A DNA stretch of 64,000 nt, taken from NCBI GenBank assembly GCA_963743015.1, contig CAVUOD010000031.1, positions 248,001-312,000 of the forward strand. The letters are read 5' to 3'. Of this stretch, positions 28,530 through 36,601 are shown piece by piece; the first letter of the stretch is position 1, and every line of letters starts with the position of its first letter. The stretch comes from CAVSRC01 sp963743015. GTDB lineage: Bacteria > Pseudomonadota > Alphaproteobacteria > Rhizobiales > Kaistiaceae. The position numbers and the translations under genes are program-made. The notes beneath the pieces are model-generated. The model was not told the origin of the DNA, ran no database searches, and saw only the letters and a program-made list of their open reading frames with translations.

Positions 28530-29702
28530 TCAGGCGATGCGGGCCACGGTGCCGCGTTCGTTCGCCGACAGCGACCGGCCGGCCCGTTCGACCCGGTCCC
28601 GCCCCATCTGCTTTGCCTGGTACATCGCCCGGTCGGCCGCGTCGATGGTGTCTTCGAGAGACATTTCGGCGTCGGCCTCGGCGATGCCGGCGCTGACCGT
28701 CGCATTGAGCGGCCGGCCGTCCAGCTGGCGGTGCTTCTCGGCGAAGGCGTGGCGCACCCGTTCGGCGATCACCTGGGCCGTTTCGATCGTGGCGCCGGGC
28801 AGCACGACGGTGAATTCTTCGCCGCCGTAGCGGCCGATGAGGTCGGTGGGACGCAACAGGCCACGCACCGTATCGGTAAAGGCGCGCAGGATGTGATCGC
28901 CGGCACGATGGCCGTGGCGGTCGTTGATGTTCTTGAAGTGATCGAGGTCGAACATGATGAGCGAGAGCGGCGCGCCATCCTTGCGGCAGCGCGCGAACAG
29001 CCGCTCGGCGTTCTCTAGCAGGGCGCCGTGATTGGCGATGCCGGTGAGCGAATCGCTAAGGGCGGCGCGCTTGTACTGCTGCGTCTCGCGCTCCTTGCAG
29101 ATCAGTGCCATGAGGATGGCCGAAACCATCAGATAGATGATGCCTTCGAACAGGATCACGCCGAACCAGCCGCCGAACGGGTCGGCGGAATCGTTCGTCA
29201 GGATGTCGTAGACGCCGCCGGCATAGACAGCCGCGTGGATCAGGAAGAGCACCATCAGAGGCCAGCGCGCCAAGATGCGCTCGTCGCGACCACGCCACAT
29301 CTCGAGGGCCGCGAGCAGCAGCCAAAAGACCCAGCCGGCAAGGCCGACGAGCGGGCGGTGCAGCACGATCATCCCGGCGGCGTCGAGCGCCACCCAGGCG
29401 CCGATGGCGAGCCATATCGGTGCCCTCGGCGGCTGCTGCTGGCGGAACACGGCGGTGCCGATCCAAAACAGCGGTGCGGCGATTTCGCCGATCGCAGTAC
29501 CAGCCAGAATGAGCTGCGGATTGCCGCTGGAAACGGCGGCCGCCAGTACGGTGAGCCCGCCGGCATAGACGATATTGGCGGCGAACCACCAGAGAAGCGC
29601 CTGTGCGTTGCGGAGTTGCAGCCACACGCCGAGCAACACCAAGCCGCTGACAGTTGCCGTGATGCTGCCGGCAAAGATCAATGTAGCGGGGTCGGTCTTC
29701 AT
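28530..29702 (-). CDS. Membrane diguanylate cyclase (GGDEF) 2
   Basis: A 390-residue protein with the same architecture as its neighbour: a multi-span N-terminal sensor (LIFAGSITATVSGLVLLGVW; PLMVLFLIHAAVYAGGVYDI; YLMVSAILMALICKE) and a GGDEF domain (SDSLTGIANHGALLENAERL, LIMFDLDHFKNINDRHGHRA). The active-site loop is IGRYGGEEFTVVLPG, with RPTD as a probable I-site. Shared blocks such as LLWW(A/F)xAN near the N terminus show the two genes arose by tandem duplication. What it senses is unknown. Confidence 0.9.
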   Translation of the reverse strand: MKTDPATLIFAGSITATVSGLVLLGVWLQLRNAQALLWWFAANIVYAGGLTVLAAAVSSGNPQLILAGTAIGEIAAPLFWIGTAVFRQQQPPRAPIWLAIGAWVALDAAGMIVLHRPLVGLAGWVFWLLLAALEMWRGRDERILARWPLMVLFLIHAAVYAGGVYDILTNDSADPFGGWFGVILFEGIIYLMVSAILMALICKERETQQYKRAALSDSLTGIANHGALLENAERLFARCRKDGAPLSLIMFDLDHFKNINDRHGHRAGDHILRAFTDTVRGLLRPTDLIGRYGGEEFTVVLPGATIETAQVIAERVRHAFAEKHRQLDGRPLNATVSAGIAEADAEMSLEDTIDAADRAMYQAKQMGRDRVERAGRSLSANERGTVARIA

Positions 29703-29840
29703 TGCGGCCGGGAGTCCATCCGGGGGCGCACGTATTACGTGTTCGCCGCAGTGTCGCGGATAACCTTTACGAACCCCTGAAGCACCTTGGAGAAAACACG
29801 AGGCGCCGCCAAAAGAACTTGTTAACCGCGATCGGCCGGT

Positions 29841-30722
29841 TCAGCGCGTCGGAACCGGGGTCTCGCCGCGATAGTCGTAGAAGCCGCGCCGCGTCTTGCG
29901 GCCGAGCCAGCCGGCCTCGACATATTTCACCAGCAGCGGGCAGGGCCGGTATTTCGAATCCGCCAGGCCCTCGTGCAGCACCTGCATGATCGACAGGCAG
30001 GTATCCAGGCCGATGAAATCGGCAAGCTGCAGCGGTCCCATGGGGTGGTGGGCGCCGAGCCGCATGGCGGTGTCGATCGCGTCGACCGAGCCGACCCCCT
30101 CGTGCAGCGTGTAGATCGCCTCGTTGATCATCGGCAGCAGAATGCGGTTGACGATGAAGGCGGGAAAATCCTCCGACAGCACGATCGTCTTGCCGAGCCG
30201 CTTCACGAAGCCTTGCGTGGCGTTGAAGGTCTCGTCGGCGGTGGCGATGCCGCGGATCAGTTCGACCACTTCCATGACCGGAACCGGGTTCATGAAGTGG
30301 ACGCCGATGAACTGCTCCGGGCGGTCGGTGGTTGCGGCCAGGCGGGTGATCGAGATCGACGAGGTATTGGTGGCTAGCAGCGCGCCCGGTTTCAGCGTGC
30401 CGCGCAGCCGGTCGAAGATCCCGGTCTTCACTTCCTCGTTCTCGGTGGCCGCCTCGATCACCAGGTCGCATTCGGCGAGGCCGTCGAAATCCTCGGCCGG
30501 GACGATCCGCTTGAGGGCAGCCTGGCGGTCGCCCTCGCTGATCTTCTCGGAACTCACCTGGCGGGCCATGTTGCCGTTGATGGTGGCAAGGCCGGACTTG
30601 ATGCGGTCCGCCGAGACGTCGTTGAGCAATACCTGATAGCCGGATAGCGCGCAGACATGGGCAATGCCGCTGCCCATCTGTCCGGCGCCGATGATGCCGA
30701 TTTTCTTGAGCGCGATCGTCAT
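29841..30722 (-). CDS. hbd: 3-hydroxybutyryl-CoA dehydrogenase
   Basis: NAD(P)-dependent dehydrogenase acting on 3-hydroxybutyryl-CoA, 293 residues. The nucleotide loop is IGIIGAGQMGSGIAHVCAL; DLVIEAATENEEVK, ATNTSSISIT (catalytic Ser), FIGVHFMNPVPVMEVVELI (catalytic His) and GFVKRLGKTIV follow; the C-terminal domain has PAFIVNRILLPMINEAI and GPLQLADFIGLD. ATG 30722 (MTIALKKIGI) is chosen over the upstream start because the family starts here. It follows etfA, which fits acyl-CoA oxidation with electron transfer through ETF, and shares metabolites with the PHB genes at the window start. Confidence 0.93.
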   Translation of the reverse strand: MTIALKKIGIIGAGQMGSGIAHVCALSGYQVLLNDVSADRIKSGLATINGNMARQVSSEKISEGDRQAALKRIVPAEDFDGLAECDLVIEAATENEEVKTGIFDRLRGTLKPGALLATNTSSISITRLAATTDRPEQFIGVHFMNPVPVMEVVELIRGIATADETFNATQGFVKRLGKTIVLSEDFPAFIVNRILLPMINEAIYTLHEGVGSVDAIDTAMRLGAHHPMGPLQLADFIGLDTCLSIMQVLHEGLADSKYRPCPLLVKYVEAGWLGRKTRRGFYDYRGETPVPTR

Positions 30723-30762
30723 GGTCGAAGCACCTCGGGCCAAGCGGAATCCGGCGATCCTA

Positions 30763-31695
30763 TCACAGCGCCTTGGCGAGTTCCGGAAGGATCTGGAAGA
30801 TGTCGCCGACCAGACCGTAGTCGGCGACGGCGAAGATGGGCGCTTCCGGATCCTTGTTGATGGCGACGATCACGCGCGCGTCCTTCATGCCGGCAAGGTG
30901 CTGGATGGCGCCGGAGATGCCGCAGGCGATGTAGAGGTCGGGCGCCACGACCTTGCCGGTCTGGCCGACCTGCAGGTCGTTGGGGGCGAAGCCGGCATCG
31001 ACCGCGGCGCGGGTGGCGCCGATTGCCGCGCCCAGCTTGTCGGCGAGCGGCTCGAGCATTTCACGAAAATTCTCGGCCGACTGGAAGGCGCGGCCGCCGG
31101 AGACGACGACGCGGGCGGCGGTCAGGTCGGGGCGCGCCGAATTGGTGAATTCCGCGCTGACAAAGGCGCTCGGCGCCGGCAGCTCGGGCACGGCGACGGC
31201 TTCGACCGGCGCCGGATCGCCGCCGGCAGGCGCCGCCGGGAAGGTCGCGGCGCGCACGGTGATCACGCGCTTGGCATCGGCCGTCTTCACCGTCTCGACG
31301 GCGTTGCCGGCATAGATCGGCCGCTCGAAGGTGTCGGGCGCGACGACCCTGGTGATGTCGGAGACCTGCATCACGTCGAGGAGGGCGGCGACCCGCGGCA
31401 TGACGTTCTTGCCGAAGGCGCTCGCCGGCGCCACCAGCGCATCGTAGCCATCGGCAAGCGAGACGATCAGCGCGGCAAGCGGCTCGGCGAGATGGTGGGC
31501 AAGGCCGTCGGCCTCGGCGTGCAGCACCTTGGCGACGCCGGCAAGCCCGGCTGCGGCGGCGGCGACGGCGGCGCAGTCCTTGCCGGCGACCAGCACATGG
31601 ATCTCGCCGCCGAGGGCGCCTGCGGCGGAAAGCGCATGGGCGGTGGCTTCGCCCAGTACCGTGTTGTTGTGGTCGGCAATCAGCAGGATGGTCAC
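30763..31695 (-). CDS. etfA: Electron transfer flavoprotein alpha subunit
   Basis: A 310-residue FAD-binding subunit of ETF, which passes electrons from acyl-CoA dehydrogenases to ETF-quinone oxidoreductase. The N terminus MTILLIADHNNTVLGEATAH and the C-terminal FAD domain are clear: VVSGGRAFQSAENF, PLADKLGAAIGATRAAVDAG, GQTGKVVAPDLYIACGISGA and VAINKDPEAPIFAVADYGLV. Its ATG overlaps the etfB stop in an ATGA. Confidence 0.96.
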   Translation of the reverse strand: MTILLIADHNNTVLGEATAHALSAAGALGGEIHVLVAGKDCAAVAAAAAGLAGVAKVLHAEADGLAHHLAEPLAALIVSLADGYDALVAPASAFGKNVMPRVAALLDVMQVSDITRVVAPDTFERPIYAGNAVETVKTADAKRVITVRAATFPAAPAGGDPAPVEAVAVPELPAPSAFVSAEFTNSARPDLTAARVVVSGGRAFQSAENFREMLEPLADKLGAAIGATRAAVDAGFAPNDLQVGQTGKVVAPDLYIACGISGAIQHLAGMKDARVIVAINKDPEAPIFAVADYGLVGDIFQILPELAKAL

Positions 31696-32441
31696 AGTAC
31701 GTTCGCCTCGTTCTTCAGTTTGTCGACCAGTTCGGCAACGTCGGCCACCCTGGTGCCGCTGCGCCGCGGCGGCGGCTCGGTGATGCTGACGACCGTCAGT
31801 CGCGGCGCCAGGTCGATCCCCAGCGCCTCTGCGCTCACCTCGGCGATCGGCTTCTTCTTGGCCTTCATGATGTTGGGAAGCGAGGCGTAGCGCGGCTCGT
31901 TCAGGCGAAGATCGACGGTGATCACCGCCGGCAGGCTCAGCGACAGGGTCTCCAGCCCGCCGTCGACCTCGCGGGTGATCGTGGCGCGGTCGCCGTCGAG
32001 CGCCACCTTGGAGGCGAAGGTGCCCTGCGGCCAGCCGGTCAGCGCCGCCAGCATCTGGCCGGTCTGGTTCGCGTCGTCGTCGATGGCCTGCTTGCCCATG
32101 ATCACCAGGCCGGGGGATTCGGCGGCGGCAACGGCCTTCAGCGCCTTGGCGACGCCGAGCGGCTCGACGCGCTCGTCGGTCTTCACCAGAATGCCGCGGT
32201 CGGCGCCCATGGCCAGGCCAGAGCGGATGGTTTCGGCGGCAGCGGCCGGGCCGACCGAGACCACCACCACCTCCTCGGCCGTGCCGGCTTCCCTCAGCCG
32301 CAGCGCCTCCTCGAGCGCCACCTCGTCGAAGGGGTTCATCGCCATCTTGACGCCGGAAAGCTCGACGCCGCTGCCGTCCGCCCTGACCCGCACCTTGACG
32401 TTGGCATCGACGACCCGCTTCACCGCAACCAGGATCTTCAT
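31692..32441 (-). CDS. etfB: Electron transfer flavoprotein beta subunit
   Basis: A 249-residue AMP-binding subunit of ETF. It opens MKILVAVKRVVDANVKVRVR and carries MNPFDEVALEEALRLRE and the ETF-beta signature region GLVIMGKQAIDDDANQTGQM, then LRLNEPRYASLPNIMKAKKK with the recognition-loop Leu. It overlaps both neighbours (rhomboid upstream, etfA downstream) by ATGA, so the three genes are translationally coupled. Confidence 0.96.
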   Translation of the reverse strand: MKILVAVKRVVDANVKVRVRADGSGVELSGVKMAMNPFDEVALEEALRLREAGTAEEVVVVSVGPAAAAETIRSGLAMGADRGILVKTDERVEPLGVAKALKAVAAAESPGLVIMGKQAIDDDANQTGQMLAALTGWPQGTFASKVALDGDRATITREVDGGLETLSLSLPAVITVDLRLNEPRYASLPNIMKAKKKPIAEVSAEALGIDLAPRLTVVSITEPPPRRSGTRVADVAELVDKLKNEANVL

Positions 32442-33190
32442 CTCCAGGGGCCCCTTGGTTCTTCAGTCGGCGGCGACCCTATTGAGCGTTCGGCGGTATC
32501 GTCAACCGGCTGACGATCGAAGAGCGGCGTGTCCTTGCGGCGCATGACCAGCACCAGCACGGCGCCGCAGATGAGGCCGCCGAGATGCGTCCACCAGGCG
32601 ACGTTGCCCTCGTGGCTGCCGAACAGGACGGCGACGACCTGGAAGACGATCCAGAAGCTCAGCACATAGACGGCGGAGAGCCTGAGCGGAATGCGGCCGA
32701 AGGCGAGCACCCACATCTTGGCGCGCGGATGCAGGATCAGATAGGCGCTGATCGTGCCGGCGATGGCGCCGGAAGCGCCGATCACCGGTCCGGTGGTGCC
32801 GGGACCGGAGAGGACGAAAGCATAGCCGGCGCCGGCGGCGCACAGCAGATAGAAGACGAGGAAGCGCATGTGGCCAAGCCCATCCTCGACATTGTCGGCA
32901 AGCACCCACAGGAAGATCATGTTGCCGGCGAGGTGCCAGAAATCGGCGTGCAGGAACGAATAGGTGACCAGCGTCAGCACGTCGGGCACCGCCGAGCGCG
33001 ATACGTCGACGCCGCTGAGCACGGCGGGAAACAGGCCGAAGGTGATCACCGAGGCGTCGCTGGCGGTGCCGGCGGTGCCCGATTCGACGACGAAATAGAC
33101 AAGGACATTGACCGCGATCAGGCCCCACGCCACCCATGGCCGCCGGATATGCTTGAGCGGGTTGGTGTCGTAGATCGGGATGAAGGCCAT
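32438..33190 (-). CDS. Rhomboid family intramembrane serine protease
   Basis: A 250-residue, six-to-seven-span membrane protein. VTYSFLHADFWHLAGNMIFL is the rhomboid L1/TM2 block, the catalytic Ser lies in IGASGAIAGTISAYLI (GxSG), and the catalytic His in WWTHLGGLICG. All active-site residues are therefore present. The cytoplasmic tail (FDRQPVDDTAERS) is short. Coupling to etfB is conserved in relatives but its meaning is unknown. Confidence 0.92.
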   Translation of the reverse strand: MAFIPIYDTNPLKHIRRPWVAWGLIAVNVLVYFVVESGTAGTASDASVITFGLFPAVLSGVDVSRSAVPDVLTLVTYSFLHADFWHLAGNMIFLWVLADNVEDGLGHMRFLVFYLLCAAGAGYAFVLSGPGTTGPVIGASGAIAGTISAYLILHPRAKMWVLAFGRIPLRLSAVYVLSFWIVFQVVAVLFGSHEGNVAWWTHLGGLICGAVLVLVMRRKDTPLFDRQPVDDTAERSIGSPPTEEPRGPWR

Positions 33191-33208
33191 CGCTTCTAGC
33201 TCTCGCCG

Positions 33209-33775
33209 TCAGCGGTTCTCGCCGGGGACCCAGAGAACGTCGCCGGCGCCGCCGTCATTGGCCAGGCGGGCGGCGACGAAGAAGAAATCGGACAGGCGGT
33301 TGATATAGCGCGTCGCCTGGCCGTTGACCGGCTCGCGGGCGGCAAGCGCCACCGCCAGCCGTTCGGCCCGGCGCGCCACGGTGCGGCAGAGATGCAGCGC
33401 GGCGGCAGCCGGCGTGCCGCCGGGCAGAACGAAGGAGGTGAGGGGGCTGAGGCCGGCATTGAGCGCGTCGATCTCCGCTTCCAGGCGTTCGACCTGGCTT
33501 GCCACGATGCGCAGCCGCTCGCGGCCGGGCTTCTCCGGCGTGGCGAGGTCGGCGCCGAGATCGAAGAGATCGTTCTGGATGCGGCCGAGCATGGTGTCGA
33601 GCCCGTCGGGCAGGGCGGCGGCCTGCAGGCGCACCAGCCCGACATGGGCGTTCAACTCGTCGATCGTGCCGATGGTCTCGAAACGCAGGTCCGATTTCGG
33701 CCGCCGCTCGCCGGTGGCCAGCGCCGAGGTGCCGTCGTCGCCGGTCTTCGTGTAGATGCGGTTGATGAGGACCAC
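33209..33775 (-). CDS. Cob(I)alamin adenosyltransferase, PduO type
   Basis: Transfers adenosyl from ATP to corrinoids to make adenosylcobalamin. It is 188 residues from a GTG at 33775. The ATP-binding N terminus is INRIYTKTGDDGTSAL, followed by RPKSDLRFETIGTIDELNAH, QNDLFDLGADLATP, SFVLPGGTPAAAALHLCRTV and the C-terminal YINRLSDFFFVAARLAN. These are all PduO hallmarks. The open frame extends upstream to 34567, but that part is shadow of other genes. It lies 5 bases after the HIG1-domain gene. Confidence 0.93.
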   Translation of the reverse strand: MVLINRIYTKTGDDGTSALATGERRPKSDLRFETIGTIDELNAHVGLVRLQAAALPDGLDTMLGRIQNDLFDLGADLATPEKPGRERLRIVASQVERLEAEIDALNAGLSPLTSFVLPGGTPAAAALHLCRTVARRAERLAVALAAREPVNGQATRYINRLSDFFFVAARLANDGGAGDVLWVPGENR

Positions 33776-33780
33776 GGGCG

Positions 33781-33972
33781 TCACCGGGAGGTGAAATAGA
33801 GGGCGCCCATCATGATGACGATGGCGACGAATTGCAGGATCACACGCCAGCGCATGATCAGCTGCGAGGTGTTGCTCGAGCCGCCGCGCACCATGTTGAA
33901 GAGCCCGGCGAGCAGCACCAGGGCGACGATGCCGACGGCAATCGGGGCGAGATAGTGGAGGAAGGTTGCCAT
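33781..33972 (-). CDS. HIG1-domain twin transmembrane protein
   Basis: A 63-residue protein with two membrane segments (LAPIAVGIVALVLLAGLFNMV and VILQFVAIVIMMGALYF) joined by RGGSSNTSQLIMRWR, the Q-x-LMRWRV motif of HIG1-type proteins. Mitochondrial relatives associate with respiratory complexes. It leads the run HIG1-pduO-rhomboid-etfB-etfA-hbd, which suggests a link to respiration, although the function is not proven. Confidence 0.85.
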   Translation of the reverse strand: MATFLHYLAPIAVGIVALVLLAGLFNMVRGGSSNTSQLIMRWRVILQFVAIVIMMGALYFTSR

Positions 33973-34136
33973 TTAAGATCCGGGCCTCAAGCGAAGCCCC
34001 CCAAGGGTTGGCGGTCATATAGACATATTCCAGCCTTGGCGGCCACGGGGGCGGTTCCGGGGGGCGGTCTCTGAGCCATCTTGTCGCGGGCCGGGGAGGG
34101 CGCATCGTCGCTGGGAATCGGGACGGAGGCGACTCG

Positions 34137-34910
34137 ATGCACGGACTCGATGGCAAGCGGGTGCTGATCACCGGGGCGGCGACGGGCATCGGGCGCGCGA
34201 CGGCGCTGCGCTTCGCCGAGGAAGGCGCCCATGTGGCGGTCAATTTCGTCGGCGAGCGCGAACCGGCGGAAACGCTGGTGGACGAGCTTGCCGAGATCAA
34301 CCCGGAAGGCGTCCATATCCTGGCTCCCGCCGACATCGCCGACGAGGACGCCGTCGACGGGCTGTTCGCCCGGGTGGTCGAGCTGCTCGGCGGCCTCGAC
34401 GTGCTGGTCAACAATGCCGGCATCAAGCTCGACAGCGACCCGCACGAGATGCACATCGCCGATTTCGACCGGGTGATGGCGGTCAACATGCGCGGCGCGT
34501 TCCTGTGCTCGCAGGCGGCGATCCAGCACTTTCTCGACGTGAGCCAGCCCGGGGTGATCATCTCCACCTCGTCGATGCACCAGGTAACGCCCCTGCCCGA
34601 GGCGATCGCCTATCAGATGTCGAAATCGGCGCTCGGCGGCATGACGGCGACGCTGGCGCTGCGCTATGCCCGCGACGGCATCCGCGTGGTGGCGGTCGGC
34701 CCGGGGGCGGTGATGACGGACATGAACCCCGACTTCGAGGTCGAGCCGGCAGCGCTCAGCCGGGCCGAGGCGATGATCCCCATGGGGCGGATCGCACGGC
34801 CGGAGGAGATCGCCGGGGTGATCGTCTTTCTCGCCTCCGACGACGCTTCCTACGTCACCGGGCAGACATGGTTCGTCGATGGTGGCTTCATGATCGCCCG
34901 GCCGAGCTAG
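34137..34910 (+). CDS. SDR family oxidoreductase, glucose 1-dehydrogenase-like
   Basis: A 257-residue classical short-chain dehydrogenase. The cofactor motif is VLITGAATGIGRATALRFAE, followed by DVLVNNAGIKLDS, the catalytic Ser in IISTSSMHQVTPLP, and Tyr-x-x-x-Lys in AYQMSKSALGGM. The C-terminal GRIARPEEIAGVIVFLASDD and YVTGQTWFVDGGF are typical. VNFVGERE after strand 2 resembles glucose 1-dehydrogenase-type members with NADP preference; the substrate is not certain. Confidence 0.87.
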   Translation: MHGLDGKRVLITGAATGIGRATALRFAEEGAHVAVNFVGEREPAETLVDELAEINPEGVHILAPADIADEDAVDGLFARVVELLGGLDVLVNNAGIKLDSDPHEMHIADFDRVMAVNMRGAFLCSQAAIQHFLDVSQPGVIISTSSMHQVTPLPEAIAYQMSKSALGGMTATLALRYARDGIRVVAVGPGAVMTDMNPDFEVEPAALSRAEAMIPMGRIARPEEIAGVIVFLASDDASYVTGQTWFVDGGFMIARPS

Positions 34911-34952
34911 GCGTCGGGCCCGGCGGGAGCGGCGCGGCCGCTCGACGAGCCT

Positions 34953-34978
34953 GTTATGCATAAACACTGAGTTATGCA
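34953..34978. repeat. 8-bp direct repeat gttatgca
   Basis: Two copies of gttatgca (34953-34960 and 34971-34978), 18 bases apart start to start, in the intergenic region between the SDR gene and the arsR cassette. The spacing is close to two helical turns, so it could be an activator site; nothing else supports that. Confidence 0.35.
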
Positions 34979-35057
34979 AGTTGCCCGGGGTGGTGCCCAC
35001 AGGGGTGACCGGTCGGCTTGCTTCTTTCTCTCTATTTCCTCGGCTTGAAGAACCAGC

Positions 35058-35098
35058 TTGACCGATGCATATCCCATTGGCTATGGATTAAATCCATA
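35058..35098 (+). promoter_or_regulatory. arsR-cassette promoter and 17-bp palindromic operator
   Basis: A perfect inverted repeat TATGGATT-a-AATCCATA occupies 35082-35098. A -35-like TTGACC (35058-35063) with an 18-base spacer puts the -10 (TATGGA, 35082-35087) inside the palindrome, which ends 21 bases before the ArsR ATG. Autorepression by the ArsR protein is the natural reading. Confidence 0.6.
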
Positions 35099-35119
35099 TC
35101 CAACGAGTTATCAATTGCG

Positions 35120-35443
35120 ATGCCGCAGCCTCACGATGTCCTTTTCAAGACGCTTGCCGATCCGACGCGGCGGGCAATCTTCGAGCGTCTGTGTCGTGAT
35201 GGCGACCAGACGGTGCGGGCCCTGACCGAGCGGGCGGGGGTCTCGCAACCGGCCGTCTCGAAGCACCTGGCGGTGCTCAAGCAGGCCGGGTTGGTGCGCG
35301 ACCGCCACGAGGGTCGCCAGACGCATTACAGCGCGCAGCTCGGCGCCCTGGCGCCGCTGGTCGACTGGACGAGCCGGATGGCCGGGTTCTGGCAGGGCCG
35401 GTTCGACCGCCTCGAAGATCTGCTCAAGAGGATGGACCAATGA
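35120..35443 (+). CDS. ArsR family transcriptional regulator
   Basis: A 107-residue winged-helix regulator. LFKTLADPTRRAIFERLC starts the domain; the recognition helix is GVSQPAVSKHLAVLKQAGLV; the wing is RDRHEGRQTHYSA. No cysteine pair for metal sensing is present, as in the ArsR proteins that partner SRPBCC genes. The earlier in-frame start at 35018 is rejected because the operator lies between the two starts. The stop overlaps the SRPBCC start in an ATGA. Confidence 0.9.
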   Translation: MPQPHDVLFKTLADPTRRAIFERLCRDGDQTVRALTERAGVSQPAVSKHLAVLKQAGLVRDRHEGRQTHYSAQLGALAPLVDWTSRMAGFWQGRFDRLEDLLKRMDQ

Positions 35444-35853
35444 GCAAGAGCGACGCGGCGACGACGCGATCTGTCGTTGTCGAACGCGAGTTTGCACATC
35501 CGCCGGAAAAGATCTGGCGCGCGCTCACCCAACCGCATCTGATCGAGGAGTGGCTGATGAAGAACGATTTCAGCCCGGTCGTGGGCCAGACGTTCACGCT
35601 CAGTGCGGACTGGGGCGCCGTCGGCTGCCGGGTCCTGGCGGTCGAGCCGCACAAGACGCTGTCCTACTCGTGGGACACCAAGGATCTTGAAAGCGTCGTC
35701 ACGTGGACACTCACCGCGACGGCCACAGGGACCCGCCTGCGCATGGAGCAGACGGGATTCCGGCCGGATCAGGAGCCCTACTATCGGGGGGCAAAGGCCG
35801 GTTGGCCGCGCTTCCTTGCAGCCCTCGAGCAGATCCTGGCGCAGACGGATTGA
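35440..35853 (+). CDS. SRPBCC (AHSA1-like) domain protein
   Basis: A 137-residue START/AHSA1-like helix-grip protein: VVVEREFAHPPEKIWRALTQ, HLIEEWLMKNDFSPVVGQTF, the strand SYSWDTKDLESVVTWTL, and a C-terminal helix WPRFLAALEQIL. Members bind hydrophobic ligands. It is translationally coupled to arsR and very likely its regulatory target or co-sensor. Confidence 0.88.
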   Translation: MSKSDAATTRSVVVEREFAHPPEKIWRALTQPHLIEEWLMKNDFSPVVGQTFTLSADWGAVGCRVLAVEPHKTLSYSWDTKDLESVVTWTLTATATGTRLRMEQTGFRPDQEPYYRGAKAGWPRFLAALEQILAQTD

Positions 35854-35916
35854 AGCGCCCGCCCGCGCCCGTCGCCCAGCTGAAAACACGGCCAATCGAA
35901 CAACGGAACGACAGCG

Positions 35917-36303
35917 ATGAAGATCAAGTTGACCAGCGTCTATGTGGACGACCAGGAAAAGGCCCTGCGCTTCTATGCCGACGTCCTGGGCTTCGCCAAG
36001 AAGGCCGATGTCAGCAACGGGCCCTATCGCTGGCTGACCGTGGTCTCGCCCGATGAGCCGGAGGGGACCGAGCTGCAACTCGCCCGCAACGACAATCCGG
36101 CGGCCAGGGCCTACCAGGAGGCCATGTTCCAGCAGAGCCAGCCGGCGCTCATGCTGTTCACCGACGACATCAAGGGCGACTACGAACGCATCAAAGCGCG
36201 CGGGGCCACGTTCACCATGGCGCCAACCGGCGTGACCGGCTCGACCATCGCCCAGCTGAACGACACCTGCGGCAACCTCATTCAAATCACCCAGTTGCGC
36301 TGA
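35917..36303 (+). CDS. VOC family (glyoxalase-like) protein
   Basis: A 128-residue vicinal-oxygen-chelate protein. LTSVYVDDQEKALRFYADVL is the first beta-alpha-beta unit; ELQLARNDNPA and ALMLFTDDIKGDYERIKARG form the second; the end QLNDTCGNLIQITQL has Asn rather than the usual Glu-containing metal strand. It is the third gene of the arsR cassette, a combination common in alphaproteobacteria. The substrate is unknown. Confidence 0.88.
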   Translation: MKIKLTSVYVDDQEKALRFYADVLGFAKKADVSNGPYRWLTVVSPDEPEGTELQLARNDNPAARAYQEAMFQQSQPALMLFTDDIKGDYERIKARGATFTMAPTGVTGSTIAQLNDTCGNLIQITQLR

Positions 36304-36361
36304 GCCGGCGCGTGCCGCCGGTCGCCCGGTCCGCTTTGCCTCATCCTGAAAGGGAATCCCG

Positions 36362-36589
36362 ATGGACTGGACAATCCGGATTCGGCAGACCCATCGCTGG
36401 CTGTCGATCGCCTTCACCGCGGCCGTCGTCGCCAACTTCGTCGCGATGGGATTGGGGAAGCCGCCTGCCTGGGTCGTCTATTCGCCGCTGCCGCCGCTCT
36501 TCCTGCAGCTGTTCACCGGCCTCTATCTGTTCGCGCTGCCTTACGCGGTCCGCTGGCGCCGGGCGCCGCGCCCGACCGAACCGGCGTGA
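36362..36589 (+). CDS. Small two-span membrane protein
   Basis: A 75-residue protein starting MDWTIRIRQTHRWLSIAFTA, with two membrane segments (about residues 14-31 and 46-62: PLFLQLFTGLYLFALPYAV) and a basic, Pro-rich end. Similar short proteins follow ArsR-SRPBCC-VOC genes in other genomes. It has no known function. A ribosome site (aaaggga) precedes the ATG. Confidence 0.75.
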   Translation: MDWTIRIRQTHRWLSIAFTAAVVANFVAMGLGKPPAWVVYSPLPPLFLQLFTGLYLFALPYAVRWRRAPRPTEPA

Positions 36590-36601
36590 AACAGGCCGGC
36601 C

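Noticed and set aside
28500..29830. Single TTAAC motifs near both diguanylate cyclase genes
   Set aside because: Half sites without a partner at the right spacing; expected by chance.
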